Below are positions 1-7,240 of a DNA stretch of 27,543 nucleotides, one piece after another. The notes under the pieces are model-generated. The model saw nothing but the letters and a program-made list of their open reading frames with translations, had not been told where the DNA came from and did no database searches. Position 1 is the stretch's first letter, and every line of letters begins with the position of its first letter. The stretch lies in contig CALGTU010000007.1 in the NCBI GenBank assembly GCA_937901465.1, positions 1 through 27,543 on the forward strand, in the 5' to 3' direction. Source of the DNA: an uncultured Clostridia bacterium. Its GTDB lineage: Bacteria; Bacillota; Clostridia; Oscillospirales; Ruminococcaceae. Made by a program: the position numbers and the translations under genes.

Positions 1-1074
1 TTCAACCTTGAAATTGCAGATAAGGAATTCATCATCTTCGTAGGTCCATCCGGTTGTGGTAAGTCTACTACACTTCGTATGATCGCTGGTCTTGAAGAAA
101 TCTCAGAGGGTGAACTTTACATCGGCGACCGCCTTGTAAACGATATTGCTCCCCGTGATAGAGATATAGCAATGGTTTTCCAGAACTACGCTCTTTATCC
201 TCACATGACAGTTTTCGAAAACATGGCATTCGGTCTTAAGCTCCGTAAGGTTCCTAAGGACGAAATCACAAGAAAGGTAGAAGAAGCTGCAAGAATTCTC
301 GACATCTCACACCTTCTCGACAGAAAGCCCAAGGCTCTCTCAGGTGGACAGAGACAGCGTGTTGCCCTCGGCCGTGCTATCGTTCGTGAACCTCAGGTAT
401 TCCTTCTCGACGAACCCCTTTCAAACCTCGATGCTAAGCTCCGTGCTCAGATGAGAACTGAAATTTCAAAGCTTCATAAGAAACTCGGAACAACATTCAT
501 CTACGTAACTCATGACCAGACAGAAGCTATGACAATGGGTGACAGAATCGTAGTTATGAAGGACGGTTTCGTTCAGCAGGTTGACTCACCTCAGAACCTC
601 TATGAAAACCCCTGCAACCAGTTCGTTGCCGGCTTCATGGGATCACCTCAGATGAACTTCATCGATGGTTACCTCAGAAAGATCGATGGCAAGTACAACG
701 TTGAATTCGGCTGGAATGAAAGAAAGCAGTCAGGAAAGAAATACTATGTTGAAATTCCTGAAAGCAAGGGCGGAGAAGAAGTTCTCGAAGAATACGTTGA
801 TAAGGAAATCATCATCGGTATTCGTCCCGAAAATATCCATGACGAAGAAATGTTCATCTCAGCTGCTAAGACAGGTATCGTAGACGCTGAAGTTGAAATT
901 ACAGAACTTATGGGTGCTGAAACATACCTCTACCTCTCAGTTGAAGGTATCAGCCTCACAGCCAGAGTTTCACCTCGTTCAACAGCTCGTCCTCAGGATA
1001 CAATCAAGGTTGCTCTCGATCCTAACAAGATTCACATCTTCGATAAGGAAACAGAAAAGACAATCATCAACTAA
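1..1074 (+). CDS. msmX: Sugar ABC transporter ATP-binding protein, MsmX/UgpC/MalK type (5' end missing)
   Basis: The reading frame is open from base 1, so the start codon and roughly the first 20 residues lie outside the window. Numbering from base 1, Walker A (GPSGCGKST) is at residues 15-23. The ABC signature LSGGQRQR, Walker B with LLDEP, and the switch histidine in YVTHDQTEA follow in order, and the C-terminal third looks like the regulatory OB-fold (TOBE) region of the MalK/UgpC group. Such ATPases sit on the inner membrane face and power import of oligosaccharides. No permease or binding-protein gene follows; a terminator and a PTS gene come next. This fits the shared ATPase MsmX/MsmK of Firmicutes, which serves several sugar importers, but the substrate cannot be told from sequence. 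Codons ending in C are frequent, as expected for high expression. The family is certain; the symbol is a best guess. Confidence 0.85.
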   Translation, partial: FNLEIADKEFIIFVGPSGCGKSTTLRMIAGLEEISEGELYIGDRLVNDIAPRDRDIAMVFQNYALYPHMTVFENMAFGLKLRKVPKDEITRKVEEAARILDISHLLDRKPKALSGGQRQRVALGRAIVREPQVFLLDEPLSNLDAKLRAQMRTEISKLHKKLGTTFIYVTHDQTEAMTMGDRIVVMKDGFVQQVDSPQNLYENPCNQFVAGFMGSPQMNFIDGYLRKIDGKYNVEFGWNERKQSGKKYYVEIPESKGGEEVLEEYVDKEIIIGIRPENIHDEEMFISAAKTGIVDAEVEITELMGAETYLYLSVEGISLTARVSPRSTARPQDTIKVALDPNKIHIFDKETEKTIIN

Positions 1075-1084
1075 TTATGATTTT

Positions 1085-1118
1085 AAAAACCCTCTCATTT
1101 TCGAGAGGGTTTTTTATT
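1085..1118 (+). terminator. Rho-independent terminator after the ABC ATPase
   Basis: The stem AAAACCCTCTC pairs with GAGAGGGTTTT around the loop ATTTTC, and a T-rich tail follows. It lies 11 bases after the stop codon and separates the ATPase gene from the PTS gene. Confidence 0.9.
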
Positions 1119-1132
1119 TTTTATTCGGGGCA

Positions 1133-1155
1133 TATTTTTCATTTTTTGAAAAATA
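1133..1155. promoter_or_regulatory. Inverted repeat upstream of the PTS gene, possible operator
   Basis: TATTTTTC (1133-1140) is repeated inverted as GAAAAATA (1148-1155) with seven bases between. It lies 35 bases before the PTS start codon and just after the ATPase terminator. No convincing -35/-10 pair could be placed around it. A regulator binding site is possible; a chance AT-rich palindrome is also possible. Confidence 0.25.
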
Positions 1156-1189
1156 CTATCAATAGAATTCTTTGGAGGTATTTTAAAAA

Positions 1190-3217
1190 ATGAAAGATAG
1201 AATTTTCGGAGTTCTGCAAAGAGTCGGGCGTTCGTTTATGCTTCCTATTGCACTATTACCCGTTGCGGGACTTCTTTTGGGAATAGGAAGTTCGTTTACA
1301 AACCCCCGTACTTTAGAGGCTTATGGCCTTGACGCTTTTATCTATGAGGGAAGTTTTATCTATACACTTCTTGATATAATGAGCAAAACGGGTAGCGTTG
1401 TTTTTGATAATCTTCCGCTTTTGTTTGCCGTCGGAGTTGCTATCGGAATGGCGAAAAACGAGAAAGATGTTGCCGCTTTGTCGGGTGCTATCGGTTATCT
1501 CATAATGAACGCTTCTATCTCAACGCTTATAGCGGCAAACGGCGGAGTAGAGGCACTTCCTGTCAACACAACAACAACCGCACTCGGTATAACAACCTTA
1601 CAGATGGGTGTTTTCGGTGGAATAATAGTAGGCCTTGGAACAGCAGCACTTCATAACAGATTTTATAAGATAAAACTGCCGACAGTTCTCTCCTTTTTCG
1701 GCGGAACAAGATTTGTTCCCATTATAACAAGCCTTGTTTATCTTTTAGTCGGAGTTCTTATGTTTTTTGTATGGCCCGTTGTCCAGACAGGCATAGCCGC
1801 GCTTGGAAATCTCGTTCTGAATTCGGGATATATCGGAACATGGATTTATGGAATTATCGAAAGAGCACTTATTCCTTTCGGTCTTCATCATGTTTTCTAT
1901 ATGCCTTTCTGGCAGACAGAACTCGGTGGATCTATGGTTATCGACGGAGAAGTAATAAAGGGTGCACAGAATATCTTTTTTGCCGAACTCGCATCAAAAT
2001 CAACAGAACAGTTTTCTGTTTCGGCAACAAGATTTATGTCGGGAAAATTCCCGTTTATGATTTTCGGACTTCCCGCTGCGGCTTTTGCTATGTATAGGGC
2101 GGCTTATCCTTCAAAGAGAAAAATAGCGGGCGGGCTTCTTCTTTCGGCGGCACTTACTTCTATGCTGACAGGGATAACAGAGCCTATCGAGTTCACATTT
2201 CTTTTTGTAGCACCTGTTATGTATGCTGTTCACTGCGTTTTAGCGGGACTTTCATATATGCTTATGCATATCTTTAATGTCGGTGTAGGTATGACATTTT
2301 CAGGCGGACTTATAGACCTTACTCTTTTCGGAATTTTACAGGGCAACGAAAAAACAAACTGGATATGGATAGTAATAACGGGACTTATATATGCCGTTAT
2401 CTATTATTTCATATTCTATTTTATGATAAAAAAACTTAATCTTAAAACACCCGGCAGAGAAGAAGAGGGAGAAGAAACAAAACTCTATACAAGAAAAGAT
2501 ATGGAGAAAAAATCTTCAGGCGTTTCAGCACTTATTCTTTCAGGTCTTGGCGGAATCGAAAATATCACAGATATAGATGCCTGTGCAACGCGTCTTCGTG
2601 TTACAGTCAAAAATCCGTCGCTTTGTGAAAAGGGAATTTTAACAAAAAGTGGCGCAAAGGGTGTTATCATAAACGGAAACGGAGTTCAGGCAATTTATGG
2701 CCCGCAGGTTTCTGTTATAAAATCAGAGCTTATTGATTTTCTCGAAAAGGGAGATCATAAAGCAGTTTCTGATATAATTTCTTCACCCGTAACGGGAAGG
2801 GTTATTCCGTTATCCGATGTTCCCGATGAGGCTTTTAAAACCGAGGTTTTAGGAAAAGGCGTTGCCGTTATCCCTTATGATAACAACCTCTATGCAGTAG
2901 CTTCGGGAGTGGTTGAAACGGTTGCCGAAACGGGACACGCCATAAGTATCCTCTGTGATAATGGTGCTGAAATACTTCTTCATATCGGAATAGATACAGT
3001 TAAACTAAAAGGAAGATATTTTGAAGCAAAGGTTAAAAACGGACAGAAAGTAAGAAAAGGTGACTTTTTAATAACATTCGACAGAGAATCGGCATTAAAA
3101 GAGGGCTTTAATATGACAATTCCCGTTATAGTCTGCAACCATGATGAGTTCAGTAAGATAGAAATCATCGGTAAAGGTGATATAGATAACGGCGATGAAC
3201 TCATGAAAATCTTATAG
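1190..3217 (+). CDS. PTS sugar permease EIICBA, glucose/maltose (PtsG/MalX/GlvC) type
   Basis: A single 675-residue protein imports and phosphorylates a sugar at the membrane. The EIIC membrane domain fills about residues 1-410 and has the family motifs GLHHVFYMPFW and TGITEPIEF. The EIIB domain (about 440-515) holds the phospho-cysteine Cys465 in DACATRLR. The EIIA domain (about 525-655) has both histidines of the active centre, His583 (GHAISI) and His598 (LLHIGIDTV). All three phosphotransfer sites are therefore intact, and only HPr is needed from elsewhere. The stretch around GLHHVFYMPFWQTELGG and the IFGLPAAAFAMY motif resemble MalX/GlvC-type alpha-glucoside permeases as much as PtsG, so glucose or maltose is the likely substrate. 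A strong GGAGG site precedes the ATG. The gene stands alone between two terminators. Confidence 0.9.
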   Translation: MKDRIFGVLQRVGRSFMLPIALLPVAGLLLGIGSSFTNPRTLEAYGLDAFIYEGSFIYTLLDIMSKTGSVVFDNLPLLFAVGVAIGMAKNEKDVAALSGAIGYLIMNASISTLIAANGGVEALPVNTTTTALGITTLQMGVFGGIIVGLGTAALHNRFYKIKLPTVLSFFGGTRFVPIITSLVYLLVGVLMFFVWPVVQTGIAALGNLVLNSGYIGTWIYGIIERALIPFGLHHVFYMPFWQTELGGSMVIDGEVIKGAQNIFFAELASKSTEQFSVSATRFMSGKFPFMIFGLPAAAFAMYRAAYPSKRKIAGGLLLSAALTSMLTGITEPIEFTFLFVAPVMYAVHCVLAGLSYMLMHIFNVGVGMTFSGGLIDLTLFGILQGNEKTNWIWIVITGLIYAVIYYFIFYFMIKKLNLKTPGREEEGEETKLYTRKDMEKKSSGVSALILSGLGGIENITDIDACATRLRVTVKNPSLCEKGILTKSGAKGVIINGNGVQAIYGPQVSVIKSELIDFLEKGDHKAVSDIISSPVTGRVIPLSDVPDEAFKTEVLGKGVAVIPYDNNLYAVASGVVETVAETGHAISILCDNGAEILLHIGIDTVKLKGRYFEAKVKNGQKVRKGDFLITFDRESALKEGFNMTIPVIVCNHDEFSKIEIIGKGDIDNGDELMKIL

Positions 3218-3224
3218 AAAATCC

Positions 3225-3265
3225 AAAGAAGTGTGGCTGATTTTCCACACTTCTTTGCTTTTTTT
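3225..3265 (+). terminator. Rho-independent terminator after the PTS gene
   Basis: AAAGAAGTGTGG (3225-3236) pairs perfectly with CCACACTTCTTT (3245-3256) across an eight-base loop, followed by GC and a run of eight T. It isolates the PTS gene from the kinase promoter downstream. Confidence 0.93.
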
Positions 3266-3296
3266 AAAAAATTCACAAAATTTGTCAAAAATGGTG

Positions 3297-3325
3297 TTGA
3301 AATGTAGTAATCTTTGTAGTATAAT
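3297..3325 (+). promoter_or_regulatory. Sigma-A promoter of the kinase-degV unit
   Basis: A -35 box TTGAAA (3297-3302) and a -10 box TATAAT (3320-3325) are separated by exactly 17 bases. The start of transcription would fall near 3332, about 25-30 bases before the kinase gene. Confidence 0.85.
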
Positions 3326-3355
3326 CTTCGTGAATTATTACTATTTGAGAAAGGA

Positions 3356-5473
3356 ATGACAGTTGTGTCGAAACTTGGTATTGTAAAAAAATATCTAACA
3401 CATCTATATGAAAAATCGGGGAATTTTAACCGAAGCGGACTTTATATAGCATTTGCTTTGATAGGTTTTTACGCATTTGTTATGTCAATTGTCTGCTTTG
3501 TTCAGAAAGCAGTAATGATGGGTGTTGTTAACCTTGCTATAACAACATTTATGGTGCTTACCATTGTTATTTTCGCAAAGATAAAATCAACAAGGGCATT
3601 ATCAAGATTTGTCGTAATATTCATCTATGCGCTGATGATGTTCTTTATGATAACAGGCGGAGCAGGCGGCGTAAGTATCATGTGGCTTCTCTTTGTTCCT
3701 GCAGCGGCAACATATTTCATCAGTCTTTATTATGGCGGATTGCTCAGTATATTACTCGGTATAAGCATTTCTGTATATATGTTTACACCCCTTCATTTCT
3801 ATGGTTATCCCTATTCAGAACAACAGATTGTCCGTTTCCCGATTATCTACTGGGCGTTTACAATAACATCGCTTATTATTGCCGCAAGAATTGACAACGC
3901 CGAAGAAAAACAAAAAGAACTCATAAAGAGTGCTGAACGTTCCAACAGGCTCAAATCAGAGTTTCTTGCAAATATGTCACACGAGATAAGAACCCCCATG
4001 AATGCCATTATGGGTATGTGTGAACTTTCAAGAACCGAAGAAATGTCCCAGACAGCAAGGGATAACAACGATAATATCTATACATCAGGCAAAACGCTTA
4101 TGAACATCATAAACGACCTGTTGGACTTCTCTAAAATCGAATCCGGAAAAATGGAACTTGCATCTTCTCAATACCGACTTTCAGATATTCTTTCAGAAGC
4201 TATAAATATGGCTTCTGCCAGAAAGGGAAATAAGAAAATTGAATTTGCGGTTGATTGTGACCCCGATATTCCCGAACATCTTTGCGGTGACCCTGTGAGA
4301 ATAAGACAGATTATAATAAATCTTCTTACAAACGCAATAAAATACACAAACGAAGGCGGAGTTCTTTTAACAGTAAAATCCAGAAGAGAATCTTATGGAA
4401 TAAACCTTGTTATATCCGTTAAGGACAGCGGAATAGGCATTAAAAAAGAAGATATGAAAAAGCTTTATGACGCCTATAACAGATTTGATATCGAAAAGAC
4501 GAATTCCGTTGAGGGAACAGGCCTCGGGCTCCCCATAACAAAACAGCTCGTTGAACTTATGGGCGGTATAATTTCGGTTAAAAGTATATATGGTGAGGGA
4601 ACAGAATTCAGAGTTGTTATTCCTCAGAAAGTTTCCGATGATAAACCTATTGCTAAATTCAGCAAGAAAAAAGATATAAACATACTTTATTATGAAAAGA
4701 CGGATAATACCGTTCCCGATTTCATCAGAAATACATATAAGAAGAATTTCGATACCATAATAAAAAGATATAAAGCGAGAAAATATATCTGTGATAGTCT
4801 TCGCGATGTTAAAAGAGAAGTCCGTATTTCAGATTATTCGCATGTATTCATAGGACAGAACGAATATCTCGAGGATAAAGCTTATTTCGATGAAATCTCA
4901 GAAACACAGAATGTATATGTTCTTGTAGAAAGAGCAGACAGAGTCCAGACATGTGAAACAATAAAGAATATCTATAAACCGCTTGATGTTCACAGCTTTG
5001 TAAATATCATTGAGAAAACACAGGAAAAGACCGCAATCAAAACTGTTCCTCAGATTTCATTTACAGCACCCGATGCGAAAGTTCTTGTTGTTGATGATAA
5101 CGAAGTAAACCTTCTTGTTGCAAGAGGATTTATGAAACGCTATGGCATCAATATCGAAATGGCAACAAGAGGTATAGATGCCGTTGAAATGGTAAAGAAA
5201 AAGAAATACGATATCATCTTTATGGACCATCTTATGCCCGGAATGGATGGTATTGAAACCGCTATGGAAATAAGAAAAATCGATAACGATTATGCAAAGT
5301 TTATTCCTATAGTTGCACTTACAGCCAACGTTGCCGAAGATGTAAGAAAGATGTTTATGAACAAGGGCTTCAGAGGATTTATGACAAAGCCTATACAATC
5401 TGAGGTTTTAAGCGATATTCTTCTTAAAAATCTTCCCGAAGAACTTATCATCAAAAAGGAGGAAACAGTATGA
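3356..5473 (+). CDS. Membrane hybrid sensor histidine kinase with a degenerate and an intact receiver domain
   Basis: This 705-residue protein starts with about six membrane helices in the first 180 residues and has no large outside domain, so it probably senses within or near the membrane. The dimerization domain has the phospho-acceptor His209 (SHEIRTP). The ATP-binding domain shows the N box (Asn322, Asn326) and the glycine boxes DSGIGI and EGTGLGL. Residues about 440-570 look like a receiver domain that has lost its acid pocket: KPL is kept but no phospho-aspartate is seen. The last domain is a complete receiver with VVDDN, Asp624 (FMDHLMPG) and Lys678 (MTKP). No DNA-binding partner gene is adjacent. 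The ATG at 3356 has its AAAGGA only one base away; a GTG at 3365, nine bases after AAAGGA, is a better-spaced start. The stop overlaps the degV start. Confidence 0.9.
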   Translation: MTVVSKLGIVKKYLTHLYEKSGNFNRSGLYIAFALIGFYAFVMSIVCFVQKAVMMGVVNLAITTFMVLTIVIFAKIKSTRALSRFVVIFIYALMMFFMITGGAGGVSIMWLLFVPAAATYFISLYYGGLLSILLGISISVYMFTPLHFYGYPYSEQQIVRFPIIYWAFTITSLIIAARIDNAEEKQKELIKSAERSNRLKSEFLANMSHEIRTPMNAIMGMCELSRTEEMSQTARDNNDNIYTSGKTLMNIINDLLDFSKIESGKMELASSQYRLSDILSEAINMASARKGNKKIEFAVDCDPDIPEHLCGDPVRIRQIIINLLTNAIKYTNEGGVLLTVKSRRESYGINLVISVKDSGIGIKKEDMKKLYDAYNRFDIEKTNSVEGTGLGLPITKQLVELMGGIISVKSIYGEGTEFRVVIPQKVSDDKPIAKFSKKKDINILYYEKTDNTVPDFIRNTYKKNFDTIIKRYKARKYICDSLRDVKREVRISDYSHVFIGQNEYLEDKAYFDEISETQNVYVLVERADRVQTCETIKNIYKPLDVHSFVNIIEKTQEKTAIKTVPQISFTAPDAKVLVVDDNEVNLLVARGFMKRYGINIEMATRGIDAVEMVKKKKYDIIFMDHLMPGMDGIETAMEIRKIDNDYAKFIPIVALTANVAEDVRKMFMNKGFRGFMTKPIQSEVLSDILLKNLPEELIIKKEETV

Positions 5474-6318
5474 GCAATATAGTTATTTCAGCGGATTGCA
5501 CCTGTGACCTTCCTGAAAGTCTCGTAGAAAAATACAATATACAGATACTTCCCTTTTATATAAACTACAGGGGAACAAGATTTAAAGACGGCGATGAAGT
5601 TACATCAAATTCGCTTGTCGAATATCTTAAAAAACAGGATGAAGTCGTTTCAAGTTCAGCACCCGATATAGAGGAATACCGTGAGTATTTCAAAAGAATA
5701 TCCGAAAACGGCAAAAAGCAGGTTATTCATATAACAATCGCAAAAAAACTCAGTATTGCGCATAAAAACGCAGTAGACGCCACTAAGGGTATGGAACATA
5801 TCCATATCGTAGATTCGGGTTCCGCCTCACACGGAATGGGTCTTTTTGTTCTTGCTGCTGCCGATTATGCAAGCCGAATGGGGAATGTTGAAAGTATTAC
5901 AAAAGAGCTTAAAAAGGTCAAGGGAAAAATAAGTTGCAGCTTTATTTTAAGATCAACATTTCATCTTGCAAACAACAGAAGACTCAATCAGTTTGTTTCA
6001 AATATGCTGACATTCTTTAAAATCAGACCGATGATAAGGATTGATAACGATGAACTCCGTGTAAACGGATTATACATAGGCAATCGTGAATCCTATGCGA
6101 GAAAATTTGTAAGACATTCTTTAAGATCTAAAAAACATATTTCAGATGATATACTTTTTATCTCGGTAGGCGGTTGTTCAGAAGAAATAACACAAATTGT
6201 CTATGATGAAGCGACAAAACAGATCCCCTGGAAAAAAATCTATGTCGCCGATGTTTCATCAACCTGTCTTTGCAACATAGGAGCGCATAGTATAGGGATT
6301 ATGTTCTGTAAAAAATAG
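5470..6318 (+). CDS. DegV family fatty-acid-binding protein
   Basis: The 282-residue protein matches DegV proteins over its whole length: the N-terminal ISADCTCDLP block, the segment with GDEV and the lipid-site serines (SSSAPD), and the middle VDSGSASHGMG block. DegV proteins are cytoplasmic, hold a single fatty acid, and in Firmicutes include the FakB subunits that present fatty acids to the FakA kinase. No fakA gene is in the window, so its role is open. Its ATG overlaps the kinase TGA by four bases (ATGA) and the ribosome site AAGGAGG lies inside the kinase gene. The two are therefore translationally coupled and made together. A link between membrane lipid state and the kinase is an inference from this layout. 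Confidence 0.88.
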   Translation: MSNIVISADCTCDLPESLVEKYNIQILPFYINYRGTRFKDGDEVTSNSLVEYLKKQDEVVSSSAPDIEEYREYFKRISENGKKQVIHITIAKKLSIAHKNAVDATKGMEHIHIVDSGSASHGMGLFVLAAADYASRMGNVESITKELKKVKGKISCSFILRSTFHLANNRRLNQFVSNMLTFFKIRPMIRIDNDELRVNGLYIGNRESYARKFVRHSLRSKKHISDDILFISVGGCSEEITQIVYDEATKQIPWKKIYVADVSSTCLCNIGAHSIGIMFCKK

Positions 6319-6334
6319 GGTTAAAACAAAAATC

Positions 6335-6410
6335 CTGCACTTATTTCGTCGTTAAACTCGCTCGAAATACCTATGTATTCCTTCGCTCGTTTGCCTAGAA
6401 CTAAGTACAG
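6335..6410. repeat. 76-base imperfect palindrome, candidate interspersed element
   Basis: The outer arms CTGCACTTATTTC (6335-6347) and GAACTAAGTACAG (6398-6410) pair at 11 of 13 positions. At the exact centre AATAC (6366-6370) and GTATT (6375-6379) flank CTAT. Between these stems both flanks carry CTCGCTCG-like sequence in the same orientation, giving a large internal loop. It sits between two convergent genes and just before a terminator, a common home for REP- or MITE-like elements. Only one copy is present here, so the class is unproven. Confidence 0.5.
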
Positions 6411-6458
6411 TCTTTTCTGCTTTATAGAAATACAAGCAATCTTTTATCGTTATTACGC

Positions 6459-6490
6459 AAAAATCCCCTCTCAGAAGAGAGGGGATTTTT
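6459..6490. terminator. Bidirectional terminator between degV and the HEPN gene
   Basis: The 14-base arms AAAAATCCCCTCTC and GAGAGGGGATTTTT flank the loop AGAA. T runs follow on the + strand, and the stem itself supplies a T run on the minus strand. It can end the degV transcript and the opposing GH9 operon transcript. Confidence 0.88.
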
Positions 6491-6496
6491 ATTTTT

Positions 6497-6937
6497 CTAT
6501 ATCTTTCTCTTGTGATAACTGTTGAAATCAAACTTGATTTCATCGCATATGAATTCGAGCATTTCTTCTGTAGCACCAAGAAGTGAAAGCTTTGTTTCTT
6601 CGTCAACTTCCATGGGAATGTCGGCGGGATAACGGCTTTCAATGTAGTATCTGTTGAGTGCAGAACTTTTTTCAAGCCAGTTTTCAAAAGTTCTGTCGGT
6701 CATAATAGCCTGTTTACAGAGCCAGGTTAAGTTGTGACCGTCAAAAAGTCTGCGGTTTTTATATAAAAGATACCCTTTGAGTGCTTTTTCAATACATTGC
6801 TGACAATGAAACGCCGTTAAACAGTTACAGTTTTTATCCTTAACAAGATGTTTTGCCGCGATATAATCGAGTCTTGCATGATAAAGCCAGTCGTAATAGC
6901 GTTTACTGTCTGTTCTGTGTGATGATGATCTACCCAT
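6497..6937 (-). CDS. HEPN domain protein
   Basis: Starting at the ATG at 6937 gives 146 residues, the usual HEPN length. Family features are the N-terminal DWLYHARLDYIAAKHL helix, the central AFHCQQCIEKALKGYLL helix, the GHNL turn (67-70) and the C-terminal LNRYYIESRYP motif (94-104). Upstream in-frame codons exist but lie inside the preceding gene and lack a ribosome site. The start overlaps the end of the nucleotidyltransferase-like gene by eight bases, so translation is coupled. HEPN proteins next to small nucleotidyltransferases often form toxin-antitoxin pairs in which HEPN is a ribonuclease. This copy belongs to the RYP-motif subgroup, and the usual RX4-6H ribonuclease signature is not seen at its normal C-terminal position, so RNase activity should not be assumed. 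Confidence 0.82.
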   Translation of the reverse strand: MGRSSSHRTDSKRYYDWLYHARLDYIAAKHLVKDKNCNCLTAFHCQQCIEKALKGYLLYKNRRLFDGHNLTWLCKQAIMTDRTFENWLEKSSALNRYYIESRYPADIPMEVDEETKLSLLGATEEMLEFICDEIKFDFNSYHKRKI

Positions 6938-7235
6938 AGAGTTTATCACCGCTTTCATAGACTTTATGTGCGAATGTTCCGTAATCGTCGATGAGTTTTT
7001 CCCATACACTCTTGTTGTATACGATAACATCGAAAGGAATTTCGCAGTCTGTTTCCATATAGATTTTTTCTTCGATATCAGAGACTTTCTTTACATCGTT
7101 CACAACGATAAGAAGTTTGAATGCGGTAAGTTCTTCTCTTAAATTCTGTTTATATGTTGCGAGATAGATTTCAGCGGGAGAACAAAGCTCTACAACCCTT
7201 TCGGCAACATTTTTGATAATTCCGTTGTTTTTCAT
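6930..7235 (-). CDS. Degenerate nucleotidyltransferase-like (MNT) partner of the HEPN protein
   Basis: This 101-residue protein has the size and layout of the minimal nucleotidyltransferases paired with HEPN genes, but the active site is gone. Where the family has a GS pair, this protein has Ala26-Thr27 (YLATYKQ). Where the family has SDxD, it has TAFK (37-40), so both metal-binding aspartates of that motif are lost. The later strand FDVIVYN keeps one aspartate (Asp69). It therefore probably binds the HEPN partner without transferring a nucleotide. The ATG follows the GH9 stop by five bases, and its AAGGAG ribosome site is embedded in the last GH9 codons. Assignment rests on context, length and the strand pattern; on its own it is a weak family match. 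Confidence 0.6.
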   Translation of the reverse strand: MKNNGIIKNVAERVVELCSPAEIYLATYKQNLREELTAFKLLIVVNDVKKVSDIEEKIYMETDCEIPFDVIVYNKSVWEKLIDDYGTFAHKVYESGDKLYG

Positions 7236-7240
7236 TTATA

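Noticed and set aside
6938..7030. Longer HEPN protein starting at 7030
   Set aside because: The extension lies inside the preceding gene and has no ribosome site; the HEPN fold begins after residue 10 of the shorter form.
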